DNA from: Porites lobata
Lineage: Eukaryota > Cnidaria > Anthozoa > Scleractinia > Poritidae
Reading direction: 5' to 3'
Assembly (NCBI GenBank): GCA_942486035.1
Contig: CALNXK010000123.1
Location: 571,001-635,000 of the forward strand
Length of the DNA: 64,000 bases
Shown here: positions 50,008 through 61,559 of the stretch, piece after piece
Numbering within the stretch: the first letter of the stretch is position 1
Layout of the letters: each line of letters begins with the position of its first letter
Notes under the pieces: generated by a model
Told to the model about the DNA's origin: nothing
Database searches by the model: none
What the model saw: the letters and a program-made list of their open reading frames with translations, nothing else
Position numbers and translations under genes: made by a program

Positions 50008-50360
50008 TTGTTTATATGTAGAAAATGTGGACCGGGTCAGAGGGTCACTCTCCCAGCTGAGTGAAATTCAGTGAGTGTTTATATGCAAAAAAGGTTGATC
50101 CCTTTGCCCGAGCAAAGATTGATTGCGCATTCTCTGACTCTCCAGCCCTGAATGAGTTATGGCGACTGGACAAGCCAGAGAAGGGTGACCTGACGAGGCA
50201 GGTTAACCTTTTAGCCAAGCCATTTTTTTCCTCGTGTAGACAGTTTGCCAAGTTATTTAAGGAAATGTAGGAAAAGTTAATGGCTCTTTCTCTAGGGAAG
50301 CTCAGGTAGGCAAGTGACCCTTCTACCCAGGACACATTTTCTCCATATAAACAGGACCCT
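50008..50360. mobile_element. Inverted-repeat element, about 350 bp with 50-bp arms
   Basis: The left arm 'tgtttatatgtagaaaatgt' continues past 'gggtcagagggtcactctcc'. The right arm read inward is 'tgtttatatggagaaaatgt' and continues 'gggtagaagggtcacttgcc'. The match extends over about 50 bp with a few differences. Exact ends and target duplication are unclear. The short open frames on both strands inside it are by-products of the palindrome. Confidence 0.7.
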
Positions 50361-51553
50361 GAGGAATCAATTAAACTTGTTGTGGTTGTCTAAGTATCAC
50401 GGCATTAATTAAGATTTTCAACTTGAACTTTATAAATTAGGCTTATGAAAGTTATTTCAGAGCACTGTGATGACTAGGTATTCCAATCAGAGGTGTCACA
50501 GCACATGATGAGTTTACACTTTCAAAGTAAAAAAAAATATTATATACATAACTAGGGGTACCTTCCGGCAAGTGTCAACGAGGCGCATTCGATAACCTTT
50601 TGTGGGATGTGCCTGACGGTCCTTCGTGAATCAGTGGACAGTTTTAGGGGTTTTAAATTGATTTGTCTATTATTAATAAAGCCAAAATAAGAATTAATAC
50701 AGGAGATTGTAAAGGGACTGTAAAAGGGTGGGGTGGTACGCCCTTCTATTGCCTATACGGGAATGTGCCACTGGACAGGGTATGGGTTTTGACCTCTCTG
50801 TCCCCTATTGTGTCTTTACTCTACAGTAATTGCCAATAAATTCATAAATAGCTTTAAACACAACGGCGCTTTTTTCGTTTATCCTAAACAGAGTATATAA
50901 TTGGAGTTGTTGACCTAAGAGGGTATGTATTTAAGGATATTTTTGTCCTAAACCGGGTCATGGTTTCAAACCTCGGCGGTTCACCTATACCTAAATATTG
51001 GTTGAGTAACCCCCTGAGGGGTTTGAAACAACAACTTTGGTACATTCTAGGTTAACCGGGTAACAGAAGCTTAAAGCGTCTTTGGTAGCAAATTTTCACT
51101 GCAAATGTCATTTTATTTAAACGATAAACGTTAGGTGATCAATCCTTGAAAATTGAACTTGAACAAGTTAATAACAAGCTGTGTCTACTGTCTACACTTC
51201 AGCAGTGCTTTGCTTGAAATTATTGAAATCAATGTATTAAGTGCCTATATGGTTGTTTTCTTTCATGGTATGAAAAAACAAATACAACAATTGAATTTGT
51301 ACAAACGAATTTTTTTAAATTCGTAGCATGTCTCAGTAATAAATATCAAAGTTTTATAACGTTCTTATAGATAGCAAAAAATGTAGGTAACAAAACTATG
51401 AACGCTTTGATTGTATTGGTCTTTTCACGAACTTAAATAACAGTTTCTTTCCCACTTTGTTTCACTGGAGTTCTCTAGTCATTTTTTTGAAATTCTTTAA
51501 CTTTGTCCACAAAATGGTTGATTTGTGTAGCACCACAGTACTTCCTGTGGAAA
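50361..51553. other. Non-coding stretch with phrase-like repeats
   Basis: No gene. Phrases such as 'gggtatgggttttgacctct' (about 50780) and 'gggtcatggtttcaaacctc' (about 50956) are related and suggest a degenerate dispersed repeat. The low similarity prevents unit definition. Confidence 0.35.
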
Positions 51554-52718
51554 TTACAAGTTTAGTACTTCTTTGACAATGTTCCGTTGGGAGTTGTATT
51601 TCAATTTGACATCCTTTAGGCTCATAAGGGCATTTTTTATTTCATCTATGGTGCTGCTCATACTTGCTGTTGTATTCTTCAGGAGGTTTTCGATTTCATT
51701 TGTAAATGCAGTGAGCCACAATTCCGATTCATTGTGTTGAATACACAGCTTGACAGAGCCTTCCTGCCTGCAGTTGATGATCATTTGTCGCACTTTGCAG
51801 TTTTGGCATCTCACTGACTCGCCTGACTCATCCCCAATTCGTTTTTTGCAAAGTTGGCATGCGCTAAAAATGCTTAAACTGGCAACATATTTTAGTTGAC
51901 CTGCAATGATCTCTCTTTCTGGATTTGTCAATATTTCTGGGCCCACTAATTGTTCCATTGTGCCTGTTTCGTCTTCCAATATGCAGTCTTCTTTGACAAA
52001 TAAAGCTTGACTGGATTTGGTTTCTATCTTGTTTGGCTCCTGGGCTCCCATTGACAGAGTTGCATGGACTTTGACTTTCTGATTGGGCGCCATTTCTTTC
52101 AGTTCTCGTAAAGAGACATCAGACGCTTCCTGTGATGTTGATTCGGAACGTTCCGACTTGACAAAATTTGGTACATAGAATGGTACGTCAGCATTTGCAC
52201 ACTGCGAAACATAGGATTGCTGGTTGAAAAGCCAGTCGTTGTCTTCATCATCTGGTATAAAAAGGTTCTTTAACAAGACGGGAGACTTGGTTTCTTGGAA
52301 GTGCTTGATCTTGGGATGTTTTGTTTTGTGAAATCCAACTACTCTTTGCAATTTAGTCGGTGAAACTTGCAGGTGAAAGTCAAACCAATCATGTCTGGAC
52401 CTTGCAGCGGTTTTGACGAGGGATATTTGTTGGATGTACCCATACTTGTTTACTAAATGAAAGAAAAGCAAACAAATTCAGGATGAATGACCATCAATGC
52501 GCTTAGAGTGACAGCAACCAGAACCCTATTGTCATCATTATAGTTAACACAATAACACATGCTATGCTATCTTAGCATAGTTTGCTTGAGCTAAAAAAGG
52601 TTTTCCATCTTTGCCCCCACTTTTCCATCATATCAAACATATAAGCTCTTTCATAGGGAACATCAACTTGAATGAAATTTTACAACTTACCCCTAGACTG
52701 CTTTCTTGCTGACATCAT
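51554..52718 (-). CDS. OB-fold / zinc-ribbon protein, RPA-like (308 aa, two exons)
   Basis: Exon 1 (52718-52691) starts with two ATGs (MMSARKQSR) and is only 28 bp. Exon 2 (52452-51554) follows a long pyrimidine tract ending 'tttcatttag'. They join in phase at R|V, giving 308 residues. The segment VKVHATLSMG...FVKEDCILEDETGTMEQLV has the strand pattern of an OB fold, and the later CQLCKKRI...VRCQNCK (C-x2-C, C-x2-C) resembles the zinc ribbon of replication protein A large-subunit-like proteins. Single-stranded DNA binding is therefore the likely activity (inference). The stretch between these parts looks short, so an internal deletion is possible. It follows a protease-like gene on the same strand by 111 bp. 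Confidence 0.55.
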
Positions 52719-52829
52719 GAACTGTAATTTTTTAAAGTAACAATAACGTGTTAGCAACTCAGTTTACAAATAAGCCCATCTTTCAGTTACACATAAAATA
52801 AGCACCACAGTGAGAATCACCTCAGAAAG

Positions 52830-54158
52830 TTATAATATTTTTATACAAGTGGAAACCTGATTTGCAGATTCATGTAAATTGATGTCTACAGACTCAGACT
52901 TTTGAAATATGGCAAAAAAACAGCCATCCAGATGACTATACAATACTTCTTGAAAGGATAAGAAACGCCTTGCAGAAACACACAAATCATCAACATAGAT
53001 CCAACTGCTCTCACTTTTTAAGGCAACAGTAAAATGTCTATTTAAACACCTAACAGTTCCGTTGAGGCAGTATGAAACTCCTAAGGTTTCCATATCATGT
53101 GGAAAAAACATTTGAGTTATACAATCAGGTGACAATTCTATCATTAAAAAGGTTGGTAGGCACACAAAGTGTCGAAGTGAAGCAACACTTCCAGAATGAT
53201 TTTGGCAGTAAACACAAAAAAGTCTATTGATGTTTGCCAGCGTAGGTTCTGATACAGAACTTTCAAAACCATTCTGATTTATATGGCGATAGGTAATATA
53301 CAAGACAAAAACATCTGTGGATTTGGTGATTTCCTGGTTACACTCTGAACAAATGGAATGATTGGTATGTTGAATAAGAAATAATGATTTTAAAACAAAC
53401 GTTAATTCTCCAAATGTATTGATTTGGAATATGTCACTAAATACAGCATTATCTCACATACCTGTAAAAGAGACACAGTGCTGTCTCATCCCGGCCCAAA
53501 TGGGTTCTCGGACTGAATGTAACTGGTTGGAAAGGATTTCACCACTATTTACTTGCACACATGCTGTGTATAACATTTCAAAAAATTCATTATGTTCCAC
53601 AGACTCAATAGCATCTTTAAAAATGTAACAGCTTAACTCCATAAAACAATCAATTGCACATGAGAATTTTCCTGGAAAATCAAGGCAGTAATTCCTGAAA
53701 TGCATTTACTCAACGGGGAGGAATGAACGAGGCAATAACTGCGATATTTCTTTACCAAAACGTTCTTGTAAATGTGGTTTGGTTTGGGAAGATTTATGGG
53801 AGTTTGAATCCTTTGACAATGCTGGATTTCCATTGACCAAATGTGCTTCCTTGTTTGTTATTATGTAAGGATTAAAACTACCATTTGAAGCATATGGAAT
53901 TCTTGTAGACAAATATTTCCGTTTGTAATAGGTGACCGTATATAAGCACGGGCCACAACATCTTATTTTGTGCAATTGTAAATCGTCACTTAAGCAAGAA
54001 GGCGGAGGTTTAATTATGGAGCAACTGCTTCCACAAATAATGAGTGATACAATCAGCATAAAGCAGTAAACATGAAACATGACAAAGTTGGTATGTGACT
54101 GAACGCTCGCAGTGATCAAGCAATGGAAACCACGTGTTTGTCTTGATTTAATACGCAA
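52830..54158 (-). pseudogene. Ubiquitin-specific-protease-like gene with two in-frame stops
   Basis: One reading frame runs from ATG at 54158 to TAA at 52830, about 442 codons, broken only by TAA (53706-53708) and TGA (53454-53456). A cysteine-box-like segment FPGKFSCAIDCFMELSCY lies at about residue 160. A C-terminal segment RHFTVALKSESSWIYVDD...LDGCFFAIFQK matches the histidine/aspartate box layout of C19 ubiquitin hydrolases. Between them are paired cysteines (CSEC, CVYC) as in the zinc-binding fingers of that fold. The N-part includes CCGPCLYTVTYYKRKYLSTR. Family assignment rests on motif pattern only. The frame is otherwise well kept, so inactivation looks recent. Confidence 0.5.
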
Positions 54159-56214
54159 TGCTGGTGTTTAAGGATTTTTTTCTCCTAAAAGATGTAAAAA
54201 TAAATCACTTCACTTCTTTTCTCGTAAGACTTCAGAACGTCTCAGTCGACGAAAGAACACCTCGTTCGAAATTGACAGGCAAACACACAAGTGCGAACAC
54301 GCTGGTTCAATGCGAATTAAGCTACGAAGAACACGCTGGTTCTAATAAGAATTTGAGCGTATAATCCTATTCCTTGATCAGCTATCGCTTAAAATTCAAT
54401 TTACAAAGGAAAAGAGAGCACTGCAAACCCTGGTTCTGAATAGACAATGTATAAAGGAAACAGGCTGGCTCGAATGTAAGCCTGCGAAGAACAAGCTGGT
54501 TCTGACAAAAATTTGAGCATAAAACTCTATTCATTGATCAGCTGCTGCTTCAAATGCAATTTATAAAGCAAACCAAACCACTAACAGCCTTTTCAAACTA
54601 GAAATCGTATTAAAACTTGCTCACCTGTTAGGTCATCGACCTTCTCCGATGGACAACGAACAGCTGCACACTGGACCATGCAATCTCAAACCACGTCACT
54701 GCTCCAATTTGGGGTCTTACTTATACCCAAATATGGTCAAAAATGCAAATTTTAGAGGGTTACGCAGAATTTGAGGGGTTTTGCCCACATTGCGCGGCGT
54801 TATAATCTGCCGCCAAGTCAACCTCGCTTCTTAGCTCGGTTGCCTCGTTGGCAATAATAAATCGATAAAAAACCAGTCATTTCATTTTTTAAAATTCTTT
54901 AAGACTATGCAGTTATGCATAAGAATTCAAATGTGGTCGCTCCAAAGGACCTGCCTAGATATAGACCTTGCTGACAGTAATGTTTTAACTGAAAATTCGA
55001 TTGCCTTTATACAATAATTGAGAATTCAGCAACACCTATGTTAATTGACTAGTTATCCCCCGTACTACTTTTCAGCAACTCCCTTCATCAACCATCAATC
55101 TGCATGTGTTTTATATAAAACTTCATAATAACTTATTGTCGTTCCGGCGAAACACTGTATAATAGATTAGCGTTTACTTCCTCTTTTTAACAAAATAATT
55201 AAATATGAGAACAGCTGGCGATGTTTTTAGCTTGAGGGTCGATGGAACACGTCTTTTAAAACCATATTTTGAAACAGTTCAATCTGTGGTGGCGTAGTCT
55301 GACCACAGTTTGCATTGCCGTAAAATGTGACTTACACAACCTAACCAGGTTTTGCGTTATAAACTTTGCTGCAAAATACGTTGCTACTTCATGTCACCAT
55401 AAATTGCGATGGAAGAATCAGTGTTCGTTATCCAAAGGTCGGGACACAATTTTCCGAATAGTCTATTTCTTTTGTCCTCTTAATCAACGATACAAAGAGC
55501 AGTCTCTATAAAACTGTAAATTCAAAACTATTCGCTATATAACAGGCACGTTTAACTACCTGTCACGTTACTGTCTACTTTTAAAATTTGCCTCTGAACA
55601 ACTCGAAGTTATAGCGAAGTTTACAATTATGTTTGTATTCAAACCAAGCAAGAACAAGCCAATTGTCAATGTAAGTAAACCTTTAATAGACAAGAAGCAA
55701 TATACTTGCCACCCTTTTTAGGTCTGATTACATGAGCCAGGTTGGCTAGCTTTGCCGAAACGTTAGTGAAATGAAACAAAACTCAACTTTGCGATTACGC
55801 AAAAACCGAGCTATCCCTCGAGCAAGCTCTCCCGGGGGTATGGGGGTGAGACAAAGCTTGTTCTCAGGTTAAAACCGAGCCAGCCTGGTTATCTGGTCTT
55901 GCAATGCAAAGCCAGCCAGTCCGGCTATATAATTAGGCCCTAAATATTATGCCCTTAACTTCATCAAATGATATTTGTTTCGGTGATATAAACCTTACGT
56001 CATACGGAAAATCAAGGCATATCGAAAAAGACGCTGAATCACCTGTGTCTTAAGCAAAAACAAGAACAGTTTCCTAAATTACTTTGGCCTCACATTTTCT
56101 GTTACAGTAGACCAGTATATAGTGGTCACCTGTATATAACGGTCACGTGGCTATTTCTTAAGGATGGCCGTTATAGACAGGTTTGACTGTTTTGTACAGT
56201 TTTCCCGGCCTACA
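54159..56214. other. Non-coding stretch with a diverged 160-bp direct duplication
   Basis: 'gaagaacacgctggttctaa' to 'caatttacaaagg' (about 54328-54410) recurs as 'gaagaacaagctggttctga' to 'caatttataaagc' (about 54487-54570). Further right, 'gagccaggttggctagc' (55735) and 'gagccagcctggttatc' (55879) are roughly inverse. No gene was recognised. Confidence 0.4.
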
Positions 56215-56330
56215 TTTAATGTACTTCGCAAAATGTCATTGTCTGCAGTGTTATGTTTCTTGAACTTCTGTTGACTGAACAACGATATGTTTTCCTAGAC
56301 GTTTCAGAGATTTTTGTACAATGTATAAAA
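56215..56330 (-). pseudogene. Partial duplicate of the neighbouring gene's 3' exon
   Basis: The stretch from 'gtacttcgcaaaatgtcatt' to 'gtttcagagattttt' repeats, with deletions, the segment at about 56455-56575. It is a decayed tandem copy of the coding end of the next gene. Confidence 0.5.
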
Positions 56331-56395
56331 GGGCACATATTACGCCACAAAGGAATACATGATTAGACGTCCCCTAATTATATTTTTACAATGCT

Positions 56396-57090
56396 TTAAG
56401 TTTTCTTTTCCTTACTATTCAGTATCTTGTAAAGCTTACCCAGTCTAACTTCATTGTACTTCGCAAATATGTCATTTTCATCAAAATTATGTTTCCTGAA
56501 CAAGTTATACATAAACTTCCATTGACTGAACAATGATGTGTTTTTCCCTGATGTTTCAGAGCGATGGTTTTGCATAGTTACCGTACACTTTTGAAGAGGA
56601 GGACAGTTAGCAGAACCAAGTTCCCAAAGTTCTTTCACTTGTTGAAGGCTGTCGTTATTCCTCGGAATACGTAGTGAATCCAACCACCGCGATAAAGAGC
56701 CAGATCCATAATTTCTAAACACTTCCAGTGTAACCGTATCTGTCTCACAGTTAGGCTGGGTGACTGCTTGGCTGGAGACCACGGAAGGCGCACTGGTGGT
56801 TGCAGGGGCAGAAGCAGATGCGGCAGAGGAAAATGTTGGAGGAACAGAAACAGAAGTGTGCTGGTTGGTGAAATAACCTGATGAATAGATAGCTGGCGGA
56901 GTATCAGTGGTAGTTTCTTGATTTGACGTGCATCTGACAGGTGCAGGTCGAAGACAGACAGACGAAATGTGTGTTAAAAGTAACACACACGCAGAGGGAA
57001 TATTTTCTTTTATTGTTCAAAAAGAGGCAATTTTTGCCGGTGCAGATACCTTAACAATCTTCTTCGCATCACAGCCAAGGTTCTAGTCAT
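56396..57090 (-). CDS. Unrecognised two-exon gene, 192 aa
   Basis: Exon 1 (57090-57050) reads MTRTLAVMRRRLL and ends AAG|GTATCT. Exon 2 (56933-56396) follows a 'tgtctgtcttcgacctgcacctgtcag' acceptor. The junction is in phase (AG|A = Arg) across a 116-bp intron. The first half is low-complexity Ser/Thr/Ala/Pro. The second half is a compact domain beginning VTLEVFRNYGSGSLSRWLDS and ending KYNEVRLGKLYKIL. I know no named function. The tiny first exon resembles that of the OB-fold gene. A partial tandem copy of its 3' end lies downstream. Confidence 0.5.
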
Positions 57091-57662
57091 TTTGTTTCAG
57101 AGCAGATACTGTTAAACTCGTTGGAAAACAAAGAGCTTAAATTCATCTCCGTTTCTCTTTTGGTACAGTTTTCATTTCTGCTTTTCTCTGCTGTAGCTGT
57201 ACTGCAGTTCGTAGCTCTCTCTTTTGTAACCATATCTTAAAATGTGAACTTTTTATAGCATGGGAGAGTCTTTGGTTTGTGACAAAGTTTTGATAGGTCA
57301 TATCAAGTTATTCACTATTTTTAAAAATAAATGATATTTCACTATGGTTTTCCATAAAACAAAACACACTTATTGAAAACCTTTGTTCTCATTCAGATAT
57401 TTTATTCACACCCGATTATTACGGACACACATTAATGAAAAGTGATGGTATTAAATTCATTATTCTTATGACCTAGTTATTTATTTGTTTAAGCTATCAA
57501 TTCACAATACTTCGCCACACCTGAGGGGTAGATATTCGTACTTAGAATTCATACTTGCATGTGAGGTAGTTTTCTGCAAACTGTGTTCATTAAATGACAG
57601 GTGCAGAAATGCACTATGTCTTTCGACAAATCCTTTCCTTTGACCTCATAGTTAGCAATCCT
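57091..57662. other. No gene recognised
   Basis: AT-rich spacer between two minus-strand genes; nothing was identified. Confidence 0.35.
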
Positions 57663-59925
57663 CTAAGAATGGTCAAAGTGAGATTCTAAACTCTCGTCGT
57701 ATAGACCACGCAGACAGCTGTGGAGAGATGCCCAGGTTAGGTCTACCTCTAGGTGAGCAGGGATGTTAGGTCTTCCCTGACAAAGCCCAAGCATGTCATG
57801 ATGAAAATTCAGGAGGAAAAAGGTGAGTATGGGAAGCGAGTGGCTGCTGGAAAACATCTCTACAATAGTATTAGGTGGTTTTTTGGTGGCTGGATGGCAA
57901 ATAACCAAAGAGCAGTACAAAATTGGTCCCGTATCCTTAAAAAATCTTTCTCGCCAGTTTGTCCATAACGTCAAAGAATACTGTACCTGAGCAGCACTGA
58001 GCAATAAGGTGGGCACAGATTCCTTTTTCGGGTATTGCAGGAACATTAACTCATCTTCCATAAAAAGATTAGGCTCTTGCATGGGCTAAACTTTGCCCAG
58101 AATTAACGAAAGTGGACGACATAGATTTTTTTCGAAAGAGATCTTCTGCGGAATCTGCTGTGTTCCAACCCCTCACCTACCTGTTCTTGATGCATAGACC
58201 TTCTCAAGGAGGCAAGCCAGAACTCGGTGGTGAAGTCTGCTTGGGTGTGATACAGACAAATCCTTTTTACATTATCTCGTTCTATCCCCTTCCCCCTCTC
58301 CCATGATGAATATTCCCCTTGTGCCTCAAACTACCAGAGAACTAAATATCTCAGGGATTGCTCTCCTCCTTGTAGATAGTCAGTATGGCAGAAACCGAAC
58401 ATCCCGGATAGGTGCATCTCATGCTGCCACGAAAAAATGGGTTCTATTCCATCTGGAAAGCTATACAGCTTAATGATTTCAAAAGACACGGACCACAAAG
58501 GTCTAATTTGTTGTTAATAAAATTTTCTTATAATTTTTTTATGAGCACAATCAAGTGTAAAGAAAAGGAAGCATAGCCTTGGTGAAGTACCCAGAAAAAC
58601 ATTAAAATAAACAACACCTGAGGGTGACAACATATTTTGTTTCAAGGCATTTATGCCTGATTGTTCAAAGTCTGGTTTTGTGATATCTTGTCCCTGAACA
58701 AATGCAATCCAAATAGTACCATGCTTTGCCTGAACAAAGGTTGGTGTTAGGTCATCCCGTCCCTTGCTCCCCCAAAAAGAGCAGCATATCATTTGTTAAA
58801 GATCTTTTAAATGACCTAACGCTGAAGTTTTTGCGGGTAAGATGCGTTTCCATAAGGCCTTGTAGCTCACAGTGGAGATAGATGTTATTTGTGGAACCCA
58901 AGGGTTGAAAAAGGTGCCATCTGTTATCTGTCCCTTTAAGTTATAACCATAGTTTCTGGTGATTCCATAATCCTATGCGTCATTAAACAAAACAACATTC
59001 AAGTTTGAAAATTAAGTAAACTATTCTGAATAATAGACCCTGGGATACAACTCTGACAAAGAATGAAACAAAGTGTCTCATTCGGACACCAACCTACCTG
59101 TACGTGAAAGCAAAAGGACTGCTTCCTCTAGGCACCAGATTGCAGCCAGATATAAGCATAGGCAATAATGGATAGTTGTATCTGCCTATTTGGTTTGTCG
59201 CCATAGAAAAGCTGTTGGGTAGCGAAGGTAAAACAGATTGTATGCCTGCTCTCATGCATAAGGCCCTGATGTAGTAGCTGGTAAGACCTGGTAACTGTTT
59301 GAGTGGATTACTTATGTTGGTGTTTCTTGAGCGAATCAGAACTAATAGACTTCTTTGTGGAATTTTAGTGCACTACCTTCATTGGGAAAGCATAATATCG
59401 TTGAGGAAGTATATTCCCACAAGGCCTTCAAAAATGATTTAGTGGTTCATTAATCATTATCAACATACTTACACAAAAACTCTCATCCAAAAATATCCAC
59501 TTCTCTGATGAAAACACATATTATTTCTTGGTATTCCCTCTTTGGCTCAAAAGTTTTTTTGAAGGGCTATTTTCTTAACCTGTTTCACAGCAAAATCAAA
59601 GAAAGACTATAGTTCAGTTATTTCGCCCTGGCATTTTAACATTACGAGGAACAGAATAAGGAATCCGTTTGTGAGAATAGCCAAATTTCTTCAGAATACT
59701 ACGGAGCCCCACTAAGTTCAAAGAACTTCCAGTTGTCCGACATAAATATGCTTCCATTTTCCTGTGGTAACAGGTAGAATTGTTAACACAAGAGGCTGTG
59801 TTTTAGTTAATAGCGTAGATATGTCAGGCCTACCTATTTTTGCTGGCTGCATATGCCCATATTGGCAGGATCTCTCTAATATTCGGTCAACGGTAGATAA
59901 TGATACTGTTAAATCAGTTAGTGAT
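57663..59925 (-). CDS. Chain of linked minus-strand exons, unrecognised protein, possibly transposon-derived
   Basis: Several open segments are bounded by splice-like signals. (a) About 59925-59838, SLTDLTVSLSTVDRILERS, has the pattern of a helix-turn-helix and ends before gtaggc. (b) About 59420-59098 includes LPGLTSYYIRALCMRAGIQS and SFSMATNQIGRYNYPLLP. It ends AG|gtaggt, with one probable frameshift near 59345. (c) 58920 to about 58775, WHLFQPLGSTNNIYLHCELQ, joins (b) in phase through an 'ataacag' acceptor. (d) About 58300-58181 ends RRSMHQEQ|gtaggt. (e) 58085-57663, PMQEPNLFMEDELMFLQY to SHFDHS, joins (d) in phase. Whether all five belong to one gene is uncertain. No family was recognised. 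Confidence 0.4.
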
Positions 59926-60519
59926 TATCCGTTTACTTTTATTTTCCTTAAGGCAAAGCTCTACAATTTGCCAGCACAAGTCACCGCTATATTGGGGCGG
60001 CATAACGGACACATGTAGCTGTTCAAATGGCAAACATGTCCAACGTGTGGTTTTGTTTACAGCCAAACATAAAGTAATTTGAAAAGTGGCAGTATAAGTT
60101 ATTGTTCCTTTGATGTCAAAAAATGACTAGTATCTTGTGCATCCCCTAAACGATAACAAAATAAGTAAAAGTTATATATCTATATATATATAGTTCGTAA
60201 ACGTCAGCCTTTTTTTAAATTAGTGTATATAATATTTATATAAATCAAGCCACAAGCATCACCACAGATGGAAGTCTCTGTGAAAAAGTATATTCATCAC
60301 AAATGAAGCCACCAAATGTTTCCAAAAACAATGAATCTTTGTTTCGGCTGCATTCAACTGCCTTCAGGGTTATAAAAGCAGTTAGAAATCCTCTTGATAC
60401 TAGTTTAGCACACATTAGCACTAGTAACCAAACTATAATAAGCGAGTGTGCGTTAACAATTGCCAGGCACTTCTACGATTTTATCGTTTAACCTGCCAAC
60501 TTTGAAGCCAAAAATATCA
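59926..60519. other. No gene recognised; TA microsatellite
   Basis: A short run of ta dinucleotides lies at 60175-60192. No supported coding exon was found. Confidence 0.4.
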
Positions 60520-61130
60520 TCCTCATAAAGGCTTTACAGGCTCAAAGTGTTTAGTCTATAAGACCACTAGCCCTCCCTGTCTCTTAGTTCCTTCTAATTA
60601 GTGACTCTCTCAATGATCTGTATCTGGATATCCTATAATCCATGATGAAATCTTGCTGCACGCTATCTAAGTTTCCATGGTGTCTAATTTGAGTCTTATG
60701 ATTATATCTAAATTTCGTTTTTGTAGATCCAACATACTGAAATTGACAGGTCTTACATGTAATCAAATAAACTACATTAGGTGAGTTACAATTCATACTA
60801 TGATTAATAGAGTACTCCTTGTTGCTACCAGCATGTTTAAACCGGTTCCCTACAACATGATAATTGCAAACTTCACTTCTCCCTGGTCCGCATTTGTTCA
60901 TACCACGCTCTTCACATTTGGCTGCTGGCTTCTCCTTTATTCTTGCTCCTCTAGGGCAAACGGTATGTCTGTTTTACACGCCCTTGCATGACAAGGACCA
61001 TATTGTAAGTGTTGATGACTGTCACTTGCTTTAACAAACAAATCAGTCTGCAACTGCCCAAATCTCTTCACCACCCGTAGATCCAAAAACTCTGTTTCCT
61101 CTATACAGCACTTTGAGGTAAACTTAATGG
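60520..61130 (-). pseudogene. Penelope-like retroelement relic: RT C-terminus plus GIY-YIG endonuclease
   Basis: From the 5' side, about 61125-60940 reads FTSKCCIEETEFLDLRVVKR...LFVKASDSHQHLQYGPCHA...CKTDIPFA. This is the usual end of the reverse transcriptase and connector in Penelope-like elements. A stop and frame change follow. About 60915-60584 then reads CNSPNVVYLITCKTCQFQYVGSTKTKF, matching the GIY-YIG nuclease core with its cysteine-containing linker. Beyond that, LRDREG then WSYRLNTLS continues the domain in another frame. The region between RT and nuclease is shorter than in intact elements. Frameshifts and stops show it is dead. The 5' part of the RT was not found in the window. 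Confidence 0.65.
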
Positions 61131-61559
61131 TATAATATATACACCTGGTTTTTTGAAAACTGGGCTACTAAAATATGTCAGTCTCTCACACTGATTGGTA
61201 ATTTAATGGCCCTTGTTACTTGAAAAGTAAAATCTTACCTCAAAAAGAAATCCTTGAATACACGAGCTTCCATTTAATAGAATCGTCTTTCTTGAAGGTA
61301 ACAAAAGTGAAGTTTTCCTCATTAATCTGGAAAATAAGGCATTTTAAGGGGCAGTTTTTAGTGTCGGTGTCACAGATTGCAAAGCCATTTCGCCAGTTCA
61401 CTTCATTTTTCTTTGAAGCTGGTCTCCCAAAAACAATCTAAGCCGACACTGCTCAACAAAACCAAGTCCTACAACCACCAGGTTAACTGCTTGCTGACTA
61501 GGAACATTATCAACAGAGTGGGTCATTGCTTGCATGCAAACAGCACAAACAAATGCATA
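61131..61559. other. No gene recognised
   Basis: Spacer between the retroelement relic and the tandem repeat; no supported feature. Confidence 0.35.

Noticed and set aside
50045..50335. Open frames on both strands at 50.0-50.3 kb
   Set aside because: They arise from the inverted-repeat element at 50008-50360.
60303..60491. 62-aa plus-strand frame near the retroelement relic
   Set aside because: No domain, no splice context, and not better than chance in AT-rich DNA.
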